The notes beneath the pieces are model-generated. The model searched no databases. It worked only from the letters and a program-made list of their open reading frames with translations, and was not told the DNA's origin. Source: Tribonema minus (lineage: Eukaryota > Sar > Xanthophyceae > Tribonematales > Tribonemataceae). Taken from it: 64,000 nt of DNA. The translations under genes were made by a program, and so were the position numbers. Shown here in pieces: positions 40,862-51,241 of the stretch. Positions within the stretch are counted from its first letter, which is position 1; each line of letters opens with the position of its first letter. Location: NCBI GenBank assembly GCA_017506865.1, contig JAFCMP010000015.1:1-64000 (forward strand), in the 5' to 3' direction.

Positions 40862-41484
40862 CAAATCAGTAAATCAGGAAATGCATATATCAACCCGTGT
40901 CACTAGTACAGCAGCGCAGCACAGCAGGCATAGCGCATTCAATTTGATTGACAAGCGGCAGTAGCAGCGATAGGAGCAGGGCAGCACCTGTCAACATGTG
41001 CAGCAGCAAGCAATGGCATTGTCATCCAGCTAGCACCAGCGCAGCAACAGCCACGCCAAAACTCCAGCACATATTGGAGTTGCGTCCACGCCATGAAGCG
41101 TGTCTGACAGAGTCTGACTCTGATAAATGAGCACCAGCCGATTTCATGGTACTACTGAAGTCATTTGCCTTTTTGGTGCAGGGTTGAGGCATGCATATGA
41201 ACGCTTAAGCCTAGTACGAGTGTTGTATGGAAGGTGAGGCAACTGATGTGTATGGAGGTGTGAGGCAATCCAGGCAGCCATGACGACGGCATTGGCACGG
41301 GCAACCAGAGGCAAATTTTACAGTACTTGATAAAATGCATTTTGTGGGTTTTCCTTGACTCACATATGCAACATGTTTTCCTTCGTGCCAACCCACGACG
41401 GTTTGCGCTCCTTCACATGAACTACGCATTTGTCAATGGCAGAGCCTGAGGGTGGAGAGCTTTGGTGTGCGTTGCAGAATATCA

Positions 41485-42078
41485 TCACCAGTGGTATGGG
41501 ACTCCATCAGGATAGGGCTTGTCTCCAAAATCGGCTAGGTCCTGCAGACATGCCACATCATTCTCGTTTGCACGCATGATCGAGATCTGCTTCCAAAGCA
41601 GTTGCTCGCGTGTGAGCCTAGCATCTGCTGCAGCTGGTTGGCCATCCAATCTGGGCTTAACGCGACGAGGTTCCTCCAGCTGCTGTGGCAAGCTACTGCC
41701 TGGGGCATCGACGCGCAGAACTGTAGTAAGCGCAGCTACATCTAGTCCACGAACAAGCCCACCCATGAACCTCCACACTTCTGCCATAGATGGAAGAACC
41801 ATGTACATGATGCGCAGGCCAGAGCCATCGCCGGGTAACGCAAAGAACGCCACTCCACCAGTGTTCAGGTCTGTTACCATTTGGCAGAACGGGTAGTTGG
41901 ATTCGGCTTGCCACAGAATGAACTCTGTTTCTGCCTGGCGGATGCCCTGTGCGCAGCAACCAAACCACACACGAGCGGTAACAAATACATGGTCACATAA
42001 TAACACCATGGGTGCACCAATAATCTGTGCGACCTTGACATGTAGGCCACCTGCTTTCTGGCAATGGCAACCCAACAA
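41485..42078 (-). CDS. CRN-like gene, right copy, C-terminal exon
   Basis: A 197-codon frame, the counterpart of 15222-15815, ending in TGA and still open. Differences from the left copy are few (R to H, Q to K, V to A among them). The TDLN motif and the C-terminal VPYHW are retained. Confidence 0.6.
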   Translation of the reverse strand: MLGCHCQKAGGLHVKVAQIIGAPMVLLCDHVFVTARVWFGCCAQGIRQAETEFILWQAESNYPFCQMVTDLNTGGVAFFALPGDGSGLRIMYMVLPSMAEVWRFMGGLVRGLDVAALTTVLRVDAPGSSLPQQLEEPRRVKPRLDGQPAAADARLTREQLLWKQISIMRANENDVACLQDLADFGDKPYPDGVPYHW

Positions 42079-42952
42079 TTACTGTGTTTGGTCGTCAACA
42101 GCTCACGTTGTACAGCACAGACTGGCATGCAATGAGTGCAATGCGACGTGGTTCCTGTTCCAGTACTTGTCAGCGCAGTCTTCTACTCTCCTTGTTACAT
42201 CTCAACATGAGCAGTGCGATGAAGCCTAAGTGATGGCAAAGGTTCATTGAGTCAACAATCAGGCTGCGACAGGCAGGCAGGCAAGACAAGTGCAAATTAC
42301 ATTGAATTAGAGCTCTGCTTCTGCTGCTGTGGCACGTCTCTTGATTTGCGTTATGGCTGGCTGTTCACTAGTGCTTGCGGCAGGTCAATACGTCACGCCA
42401 TCTGTGACAGCCACAGGCATCATATGTCGCAGCAGTGGTTAAATGCGTCGGGAAGTGATGGCCAACCTATCCACATGGCAAGCCCAGGTTAGTTGGCGGC
42501 CGATGCGAAATAATGGCCGTCAGGCTTCCAAATGGTCTGTAGTCAACGTGGCAAACCGCAGGCTTTGCCGGCTGGGCCTTTTGTACTACAAGGCGGGACA
42601 CGCCGCAACAGCAACGTATTCCGCAGCGGTTGAGCTAAGGGAATTGAAGATTTTAAGGTGGCAAGGCAGGAACTGTGCTGCTTGCTGACATTTTCAGAAG
42701 CCGCAAGTAGAAGCCTTCATTGACAACATATGCAGCCTGAAGGTATGCAACGTTTAATTTACGAAGTTCGTGGCACCAAATCCCGTGTGTGTCCCTGATG
42801 TCTGCTTATCTGCGCTGAGTCATAAAGAATGCAGCCGTGAGCACTGGTTACCAACTCTGCATCGTACTCCACACCAGCGCACTGCCAACATATGGAATGA
42901 CGACAAGCGTGGTGCATGCCCAATTGTTGGTGCAACAGCTGAGAGGGTGTAC

Positions 42953-43217
42953 CTGCCATGTAAGCCGCTTTTTCAACTCCACACCCAAGATAGCTCCGTT
43001 CTGTGGAGTGCCGTAGAAGTCCCTCACAATCAGCAGCTCATCATTTCTGGTGCTGACAGGGAAGAGAACGCCATTGATGTGCTTCTTGAGAGTGATGTTC
43101 CGTGCGTCAATCCACACCAGATCTCGCGGAAGCTGACGCTGCCCCAGCTCATGCCAAAGCCCTTTCTTGATCTCCTCCGAGTACTGTGGATGTAGCGCAG
43201 GCTCAATTCCCCCATCC
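42953..43217 (-). CDS. CRN-like gene, right copy, nuclease core exon
   Basis: Counterpart of 14083-14347, with the same splice sites and phases. The candidate D and ELKK residues are retained; an R to H and an H to Q change lie in the first third. Confidence 0.6.
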
Positions 43218-44199
43218 CTGTACATCACCGTACACAAACATCGTATGCAAACATCGCATGCAAATAGCAACTGTTAGCATGCAGAGGTGTCCAGTAATTG
43301 CAAGCACAGTCAGGAGGTGAAAAGTTCAAGGTGTGTTGCGAGGCAGTTGTAGGAAGAGAGCTGCGGCTGCTGCTGTGATCAGCTTCCAGGACCCCAATGC
43401 TCAACCTACCCTTTTAGATGTTTGTGCTCAGGTGTACTGTCTGTGATGACAGCATCATCGTGACTTGAACGTTCTGCTACTACTACATGATGGCATATGG
43501 CCATGTTGAATTGTGTACCAAATGTATCCATGACGATGTACATGTCTATGTATTCGTATGGTCATGTTGAAACATGTACAGTTTGTGTCCATGACGATGT
43601 ATAAGGTTATACATGTCTATAATTTGTACCGGGCACAGGTCAGGGTCCTTCTATCGACGCTACTGCTTAATGAACACAAGAGTGGCTGTCCTGACCTTTG
43701 CTCCCAGACACTTGTGCATGAGCTACTCCTCGAAGTGGCTGACTTCCTCGTTTCAACACTTGAGCTTGATGCAAACCACTGTTCAACCTACAGAAGGTTC
43801 TCGCATTCAAACGTGTTTAATGCATTGCATAGAGCGCGCATTGTACTGTTCTAGGTAATTCTGGAATCAGCTTCATCATGAACGAATTCCGCTGCCACAA
43901 CCTGCCTGAGATTGTGCTTCCTCACCAACACGGCATCACCTTGATGCTCACCTCTCGTCTACAACCCTTCATGTACCACAAATAGTAGGGCACACTCATG
44001 CTGTAGCGCTGACTGCAAGAGTAATATTGAAAACATACAACCTTGTTGAGCCGGATGGATGCCTTGTACAAGCACACAAGTATGCAAAAGCTTCTGAACA
44101 CTGTTGTAGCAAAGCCACGAGGTTGCAATCTGGTGCACACCTGGCCTTCAACCACAAATGCAGGTTTGTGTGCACATTCAACGCTTAAATGCTGCTCAC

Positions 44200-44422
44200 C
44201 AGCCAAAAAATTCATCTGTCTCTGATGGCTGTGGACCCAGCAGCTGGACGAGGAGGTCGCTGGTTCCGTAGACAGGCGTCAGTTGGCCATTGAGAGCAGC
44301 GCGCAAAACACTCAGCTTGTCTGCAGGCATCTTGGACGCCGGCACGGTCGCGCTGAGATGCTCGTTGACTGCTTGCGCTATAGGCCTCAACAGCTCTGTA
44401 ACTGCCCGCAAAAAAGGCTCAA
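44200..44422 (-). CDS. CRN-like gene, right copy, middle exon
   Basis: Counterpart of 12876-13098, open, with the same boundaries. The rest of the gene upstream (exons at 53194 and 54087) is separated from it by TE2. TE2 lies outside every recognised exon. Confidence 0.58.
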
Positions 44423-45040
44423 CTGTCAAAAGCAGGTAGAGGAGACGTGTCGAGTGAGGCGAGCATCAGCAGAGCCAACTAAACAAATACACCACATCAC
44501 GTACACTTGTATTGTTGTTCATTTGTTAGCCATGTTTGTGATTAAAGTAAGCACAGGCATGCACAACACGTACGCAGCAGAGCGCCACAGTTGGCACGGC
44601 GATTATCAGCCTCCGTGAGTCAGGACTGGGCAGTTCAGGTGTCCGCTGCCTTCCCTGGATGTGGTAGCCGTCTCTCAGGCTCCCTCTCTGGCATGGAAAC
44701 CCATTTCCTGTCACGCGTCACAGCAATGGTACACCAATTTCCTACCACCCAAAGCTTGTTGGGCAAAACTTGAATATCGCCGCCATGCAGTTTGCAAGTT
44801 GATGATGAGTCCCCAGGACACCAGCTTCGATCATATGCTTGTGACGACCACATGACACAATGTCGATGCAGCATCGGCAGCACGCATTGACAGTTCAAAA
44901 AAATTCGAATTACTCGAAAAATTGGAGAGGCAGATTTTACTTTGGGGGGGCCTGTCGACTGTCGACAGCCCAAAAGTGAGTTTTGGGGCCAAAAGTGCCA
45001 AAATTGAAGTGTCGACTGCGCGCGCTTTCACACTGAGAGC

Positions 45041-48000
45041 ATGCAGCCCAGCCCAGACGATGAGATTCCTGATGAAGCTTTACTGCAATTGCTGGATCAA
45101 GTTGAAGGCACACTTGATGCTCGGGCTGCTGCGCAAACCGCGCAAAGTGCTGCGGCAGCTAATAATGCACCATCACCAGCAGGGCCATCGCTAGCAGATG
45201 TAATGGCCGCCGGAGCCAGGCGAATGCAGCAGATCAGAGAACGGGAAGCTGCACTGAACGAGCTTAAAGCAAAGTATAAGGGCACTCGAGGGCGCTACAA
45301 CTTAAGCGACACACAACGCAAACGCAAATTGGACGCAGAGCTTGTGCTGTTGAAAGCAGGGAAGAATATTGCTGACGTGCAGGCACCAGCTCGAGCACCA
45401 GAGCCTGCAGTACTGGAGGCTGCCCGCAACTCTGACGTCATCTCCCAGCGACTGGCTCATCCTCAGCAGCCACCAAATGGAAGGTAGGTATTTGCTTGAT
45501 AGTACAAAGGTTGATAAATCACAACTAATCTGCACCAAATTGTTGTTTGAACTTTGGACCGTTGCATGTGCAGGCCTCAGCTTGCAATGGCACGTGCAAT
45601 ATCGCAGCTCAACATGGACGCCACTAGCAGTTGTGATGGCGGCGATGCTGACAGCAATGGAGCTGGCAGCGGCAGGCGCAGCACAGACAGTAGCCCCAGC
45701 ACTAGTTCCGCAGCGGTTACCGTAGTGGAAACGGATCCTGCTGGCGCATCTGCGGGACACGCTCAGGCAGGCGCACTTGACACAGATGCAGAGTCTGACG
45801 CCGCTGCAGATGAGCCTGCGGACGCAGATCGCACCACTGTGACTGGCGAGGACACCACGTACCATCGCGTATGCGGTCCGCAGCAAGAATTCATGGAGCA
45901 ACACCTGCAGCGCGCTCGCAACGGTGCCTTGGCGTCCTGGCCATCATTCACTGTTAAACCACCCAATTCAATGACAATGAAAGCAGCGGGTGGTGCAGGT
46001 GGCTTCTGTGTGCGCACTACACACTTCTGGGCTCCGCATGTTTTCTTCAGGGATCAGGGCATTCCACAACAGCCACCTTGCCCGGTACATGGCTGGGAAG
46101 CCGTGGAGGCACGCAGCATACGGTCCAAGGGGTGGAGCAGCGTGAGCAAATCGCGGCGCGTGTCAGGTTTGGGGCATGACGAGTTCATGCTTGGCACCAA
46201 GCACTGTTGTGCCATGTGCAAACGCGCTCAAGACGATGCTGTGCGTGCAGCAGGTGCAGCAGCGCAAACACAGGAGGAACGGGAAAGCGCTGTGCGAGCT
46301 GCCAAGCGACAGCATTCATACTGCTTCATGTCCTATGACCCTGCAGTCACCCGCGCGTACTTTGCTCGCTATCCCTGGGTTGCCATGGTCATGCCTGCTG
46401 TAATCTGCAGCAGCCGCACCGCCATCACACACGAGCTTGCTCACATCATCCAGCGCGCTTGTGTGTCTGGCAGCAACCCCACCGAGATCGCCAACATGCT
46501 TGCAGAGCTGAAGGCGCAGGCGTTCGACCGGGCACGACTGGCCTACTACAGCTTCCAGGTGTGTATATTTATGACCGTGGATGTCTACAGAGTGTTGCGT
46601 GTGCAGTCAAGCTTGTTGTTCTATTATTGCGCAACCTTGTGCCAGCAGTCATGCTTTCAGTGCTGCAGTTTGCAGCACCCTATAAGTTGTGCACTGACTG
46701 CACTGCTCAACCTCAAGTGAAACTGTCAACCTGCCGCAACAGGGTGCATCGTCCCTGTTACCCAGAAGTAATGTTTGCTTTCGCTGCGTATTCAACTTGT
46801 TTCACACCATCATGACTGCAGTCGCTGCTCGCTGCTTCCATTTGCAACATTTACTTTCAGCTGTGGAGGCGCGGGCGCAGCCAGCAGACTATTGAGGACA
46901 CGCTGCAGCGAGCAGCAGGCAGTGGCGGGCCTGCTCAGCTTACAGAGGAGGAGTACGGCTTGGTGTCACCAAGCCATGCACTGGTTCGCAAGTGGTTCAT
47001 GGACATGGCAGCGAGCAAGCAGGACTATCAGTTTTGCTGGCGACAAGAACACATTGGCGGCGACATCATCCAGGTAGACCACACGCTTAAAACGTTTCGC
47101 GGCAGCAACATCCAGTCTGTCAAGCTGCTCAACAACAGGCTGACGGTTTGGTCATCCAGCATGAACTGCCCGCTGCTTTCAATCAACACGGAGACGACCA
47201 GCTTGGGAGATGGCGCAGCAGTGCTGGGCTGCAGTGCATTGCGCACCGTGTACAGTGATGGACGTGCTTTCATCTCTCTGGCATATCTTGACAACCCGCA
47301 CAGAGACGAGAAGGGTCTTGTCAGGCTGTTCCCTTCGTTGTCTCGTGACGGTACTGACGCTACTGCGGAGGTGCAGTCAGGGGCCGGCGGAGAGTTTGAT
47401 GGAGGCAGTGCCAGCAGCGGCGGCGGCAGCTGTGGCTCAGGTGATGAACCCTCTGTTACAGCACTGCCACTTGAACTTGAACAGGAGCTGCTTGATACAG
47501 AACTGGATGAGAGCAGTAGCACGACAGACACTCAATGCGGCGCAAGCCCACCAGACTTGCCAGCAACTGCATTGAGCGATGAGCGGAGCGAAGGGACTGA
47601 CAGTGCTGCTGGTGGGGATGTCATGTCCAGTGCAGCAGCTGCCGCAAACTTCACATTGCTTCAAGCTGCTGAGCGTTTTGTGCGGGAGTATGCAGCCAGT
47701 GGCTCTGGTGAGCCTGTGCACTTGCCATCAGCCCTTTCACGCATGGACCGCAAGGCGCTGCACAGCTTGGCTGAGAGTCTTGGACTTAGCCACAGCAGTG
47801 AGGGCGAGGCACATGAGCGTCACCTGGTTGTTGGGCCAGGTGCTGCAGGTCAGGACTTTTTTTCATAAATGATTGCCTCACATTCCATTCTATTTCCAAT
47901 AATATGCTCAGTATGTTCATTTTGTGAACATGTTCAATTGTGTTCATTGTTTTTGTCAACATGTCCACTTTTGTTCACTTGTCTGAAACGCAAACGAGTC

Positions 48001-51000
48001 AGTTGACGTGATAATTCATGCAGCACATGTGTAAGTAACAACACAAAATATTGGGTCACTTTCAATGGCAGCACTATTGAATGGCGTCCGGGCTGACAGC
48101 TCACGTTGGAAAGCTGCATCTTGCCGTACGAGTACCGCAACGGCGAGGCTTCCTTGATAATGGCAAGTATGGCACACAGCTAATTATTTACTGCTACAAC
48201 AGTTACTGTACTAGTTTTTAATATGCATGCTGCTGGTCTCATTATGCCATCCACAGGTGGGGCTGCTGTAGGCCAGCCATGCAGCAGTGCCTCGGACGGC
48301 TGTGACCCGCACTGGACCACGTTACGCATCAAGTACGATCCGCGGCACTGGTGCGTGTCAGGTCTCTTAAAATACGGTCGACGGCACTGATGCACGTGAT
48401 ACTTGCGCATGAACCTCATGGTGTTGACCTTTATTGTAGACATATATGGTTTACTGACTTAATGCTTTGACTCAATGCTTGTGAGGAATCTTCAATGCAG
48501 TTGACGTAGGGCTTGACTTGCGCAATGCTGCAGAGGACAGTCTGAGACGCTTTGCTATGTCGCAGGTACAGACATAGCACCTACAGCAATCACTGACAGT
48601 TAGGCAGTTTTGGTGCCTGCACAGCTCAACGACATGTGTGCCAGTGAGATATTGGCCAACTTCACCATCAAATTTTGCTTTGAAAGAGTTGTATCATATA
48701 CTTCAAGTATTGAAAATAAACGTTTCACATACAGGTACTGTGCATATTGATCATAGTTTATGCGCATTGCACACATTATACTCACTATTACTCTCTCCAT
48801 GACATGCCGACTTATCATGTACAGGATGTCCAATTTCTTCATCATGGCCCACTCAAAGGAGTCCTGTCTCTTCAAGTACTTCTGCACGGCTGTCAGCGAG
48901 GCGCTGTTCCGAGTGCTGCCTGGCGAGCGTGAGCGCGTGTCTCAGCACCTGCGGGCTCTTGGCATGAGCGATGAGCAAATCAAGTTGGTTCCACGCAAGT
49001 ACTGGCGGCAGCATTGCAGGCAAGTCCAACGGCTCTGTGTGCCAGTCGCTGCCACATACACTTCAAGTTGAAATTGTACGCCACAGGTGCAATTGAATTC
49101 GAGAGCATTGAACTCGCTGTTTTTTTTTGCGGCGCTGATTACATGGCATTAGCAAGCGTGTAAATCCCACATGCTTCTGCATCTCTGCATGGACTGCTCA
49201 GCCCCACACCTTTTTGAGCACCTAACCCTATCTGTAACCCTAACCGCACCCAGGTATGTCATACCCTCACCTGAGGTGCTATGCCCCAGACTGCATGCTG
49301 TGTACAACTTCTTCAAGGACCTGATGGACCCGACCCACAGCCGGCCCTTCTTCAACTCGGACCATGCAAAGCGCTTCCTCAACCAGATGAAATACGTCAA
49401 GGCTGGGTTCCTCTCCGACCCGCCTGGTGTGTGCATGTACGTGAAGATCAAGACACTGACCACTGGGCTCGCAATCTTCAGATGCCTGCGTACCACTTCG
49501 GCGTTGGAGGGCTATCACCTCCATTTGCGTCAGGTATGTGGCTTCATTTTTTTTTCGCAACAACCACAGCCCGGGGAGCCAGGTGCCCCTTCCTCAAGCT
49601 TGACAATGTGCTGCACGACAACGTTTTGAGTTGCATTCTCATCAATGCTTGAAAGTGTCACGTTTAAAAGTTTGTTGGCATATGAAGAGTCAAAACAATG
49701 ACGACGAGGGATAAAAATGATGTGTTGTATGAAGTTTAGATCGAGTTGAACTTGAAGTATACTGTCGGCGCAATTGAATGCTGATGCCACTGGTCCACGT
49801 CTCCTCAACCATTACTCAAAGAATTTCCCTGATCATGCACTGACGCTCAGTGTGATGTGATGCTGGGCATACTCACGATGTCACACATGCACTTCAATAA
49901 GGTTACACAAAGCATGACGTGCGTCAAGTTGTGAGTGCTTCGAGTCATAACAACTACAAGTTTCATCACGAGCTTCAAGTTGCATATGACATACTCAATG
50001 AGAATAATGCTTTGAAGTTTCTCCCAAGGTGCACAATATTGTATCTAGTGTGGAATTCCTAAGATCTTCACTATGTGTCTTGCCTTCAAGTTCTACAGTA
50101 TGATACTGCGCAAACGCAAGCCGCTTCAAGTCCAGCTGAAATAGCACACTACATCACCAACTTCGTGGAGGCTGCCACTGCACATCACAACCACTGTGGA
50201 CTAAATGATGACATGCTGTGTGTTCTTGACAAGCAGATCTGCATAGCTGGAGCTACAGCGGCCAGCCCACCGTGGCTTGAGAGCATCACCAACGCCTTCG
50301 ACTTCCGCTGGTGTGTCAAGGCCCTGCTGCGCATTGGACTGCTGCCAGCGTGGGTGAAGCACTTCGACTTTGAGCTCTACGATTGCATCCACAAAGTATG
50401 CACAGCGCTCTACGGAGATGGCAACCGCGTGCTGCCTGGTCACGCTGTTACGCGAGATGCGTCAGTGGTTCTGCGCCATGACATGCACTTTGCCCTGGAG
50501 CACCAGCGGCAGCAGCAAGCCCTGCCCAACACGGAGGCACCAACGGTGCCATCCACGGGCTGCAGCCGCTCTGGTGAGTCGTCGTTGAACTGGATCTCAC
50601 GACGTATGGGTTCCGCGCTGTTACGCGCCCGCAGGTCAAGCGATGATGTGCAGCACGTGCTGCGCAGTGAGCTCAGCAGCACAGCTTTTTTTCATGAGCC
50701 TGCCACTTTGGCCGCACACGCTTTGGCTAAAGGAGTGCTCATGTTCCCATCGTCTGCTGCTGCTTTTTCACGCGCTGTCACCTTAGACACCGCGGCTTGG
50801 ACACTACTTCAACGCCACAGATACGAACAACTGCAACGCCAGCTGCGCGATGCCCCACTTCAGGGTGTGCTGCCACCAGCAGGACGCCCGGCCAGCGAAG
50901 GCGCTCCAAGTGCTGACAGCACTGACTCGCTCACCCCAGTGCAGATGCCGCTTCCGGCAGCTCTGATTGCAGGTCTGCATGCAGCCCCAATGCAGCTGCA

Positions 51001-51241
51001 CACGCACACTGGAGCCAGTTCAACAGCCGCAGGTGGCCTTTCAGTATCAAGTGAGATGCAGGCAGGCAACCGCAGCAAGCGTCCGGTAGATGCAGCACTT
51101 GCAGAGAGCCGTAAAGCGCAGCGGCGCGCATACCAGCGCGACTGGGTCCGCAACAAGCGTGCTCAGGGGAAGGCCGCTGCCGCTGCGGGCGCGCCAGGTG
51201 GCGGTAGTGATGGTGGTCGTGGCGGCGGTGGCGATGACTGA
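45041..51241 (+). CDS. TE2 transposase, seven exons, ~1375 residues
   Basis: Exons: 45041-45483, 45574-46558, 46861-47848, 48257-48350, 48825-49019, 49254-49533, 50099-51241. All six junctions keep phase and no exon has an internal stop. Five introns are GT-AG; the one after 49019 is GC-AG. Order: basic helical N-terminus, low-complexity acidic linker, DUF6729-like Cys/Trp-rich region (about residues 295-476), a catalytic region with D549 (QVDHTLK), D620 (YLDNPHRDE followed by LFPSL) and E987 (TSALEGYHLHLR), and a Ser/Ala-rich tail with a terminal Arg/Lys cluster and Gly run. The D/D/E pattern matches transposases linked to this DUF in algae and fungi as I recall. The KDZ superfamily was considered, but its usual motifs are absent. 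TGA ends the frame about 550 bases before the element's end. Confidence 0.82.
45574..46558 (+). CDS. TE2 exon 2: DUF6729-like region
   Basis: After an Asp/Ala/Thr-rich linker the exon encodes HFWAPHVFFRD, PPCPVHGW, KHCCAMCKRAQ, YCFMSYDP and then PWVAMVMPAVICSSRTAITH. The spaced Cys pairs, the Trp-Ala-Pro start and the FxxYDPxxxxxFxRYP block followed by helices are the features by which I assign DUF6729. It is likely a DNA-binding or structural zinc region preceding the catalytic domain. The frame-continued extension past 46558 is intron. Confidence 0.7.
46861..47848 (+). CDS. TE2 exon 3: first two catalytic Asp candidates
   Basis: It starts at TTTCAG|CTGTGGAGG and ends at GCTGCAG|GTCAGG in phase 1. 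It encodes a helix-turn region (ERxxQQTIEDTL-like), then IIQVDHTLKTFRGSNI with D549, a beta-rich stretch, and AYLDNPHRDEKGLVRLFPSL with D620. A roughly 130-residue Ser/Gly/Glu-rich insertion follows, ending in a short helical region. The 'D in a strand, DN..D...FPSL' arrangement is the basis for the RNase H-fold call. Confidence 0.7.
49254..49533 (+). CDS. TE2 exon 6: catalytic Glu candidate
   Basis: It encodes PSPEVLCPRLHAVYNFFKDL, a helical segment, and TTSALEGYHLHLRQ with E987. It begins after a GC-AG intron (TGCAG|GCAAGT ... CACCCAG|GTATGTC) and ends CGTCAG|GTATGT in phase 0. Confidence 0.68.
50099..51241 (+). CDS. TE2 exon 7: C-terminal region
   Basis: 380 codons from TTCTACAG|TATGAT to TGA. 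It has a helical first third with paired Trp/Phe residues (FDFRWCVKALLRIGLLPAWV), a middle rich in Gln/Ser/Ala, and near the end an Arg/Lys-rich stretch (KAQRRAYQRDWVRNKRAQGK) before a Gly run. The basic stretch probably serves nuclear import or DNA contact. No separate domain is recognised. Confidence 0.65.
   Translation, partial: YDTAQTQAASSPAEIAHYITNFVEAATAHHNHCGLNDDMLCVLDKQICIAGATAASPPWLESITNAFDFRWCVKALLRIGLLPAWVKHFDFELYDCIHKVCTALYGDGNRVLPGHAVTRDASVVLRHDMHFALEHQRQQQALPNTEAPTVPSTGCSRSGESSLNWISRRMGSALLRARRSSDDVQHVLRSELSSTAFFHEPATLAAHALAKGVLMFPSSAAAFSRAVTLDTAAWTLLQRHRYEQLQRQLRDAPLQGVLPPAGRPASEGAPSADSTDSLTPVQMPLPAALIAGLHAAPMQLHTHTGASSTAAGGLSVSSEMQAGNRSKRPVDAALAESRKAQRRAYQRDWVRNKRAQGKAAAAAGAPGGGSDGGRGGGGDD

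Larger units (their letters stand above)
39327..44923 (-). repeat. Right arm, middle segment
   Basis: Reverse complement of about 12386-17975 of the left arm. It carries the second copies of the minisatellite, the unrecognised second gene and the 3' half of the CRN-like gene. It is bounded by TE1 on the left and TE2 on the right. Confidence 0.95.

Noticed and set aside
49219-49250. Telomere-like CCCTAA words
   Set aside because: Only two or three imperfect copies (CCTAACCCTATCTGTAACCCTAACC) within a TE2 intron; too short and irregular for a telomeric tract.
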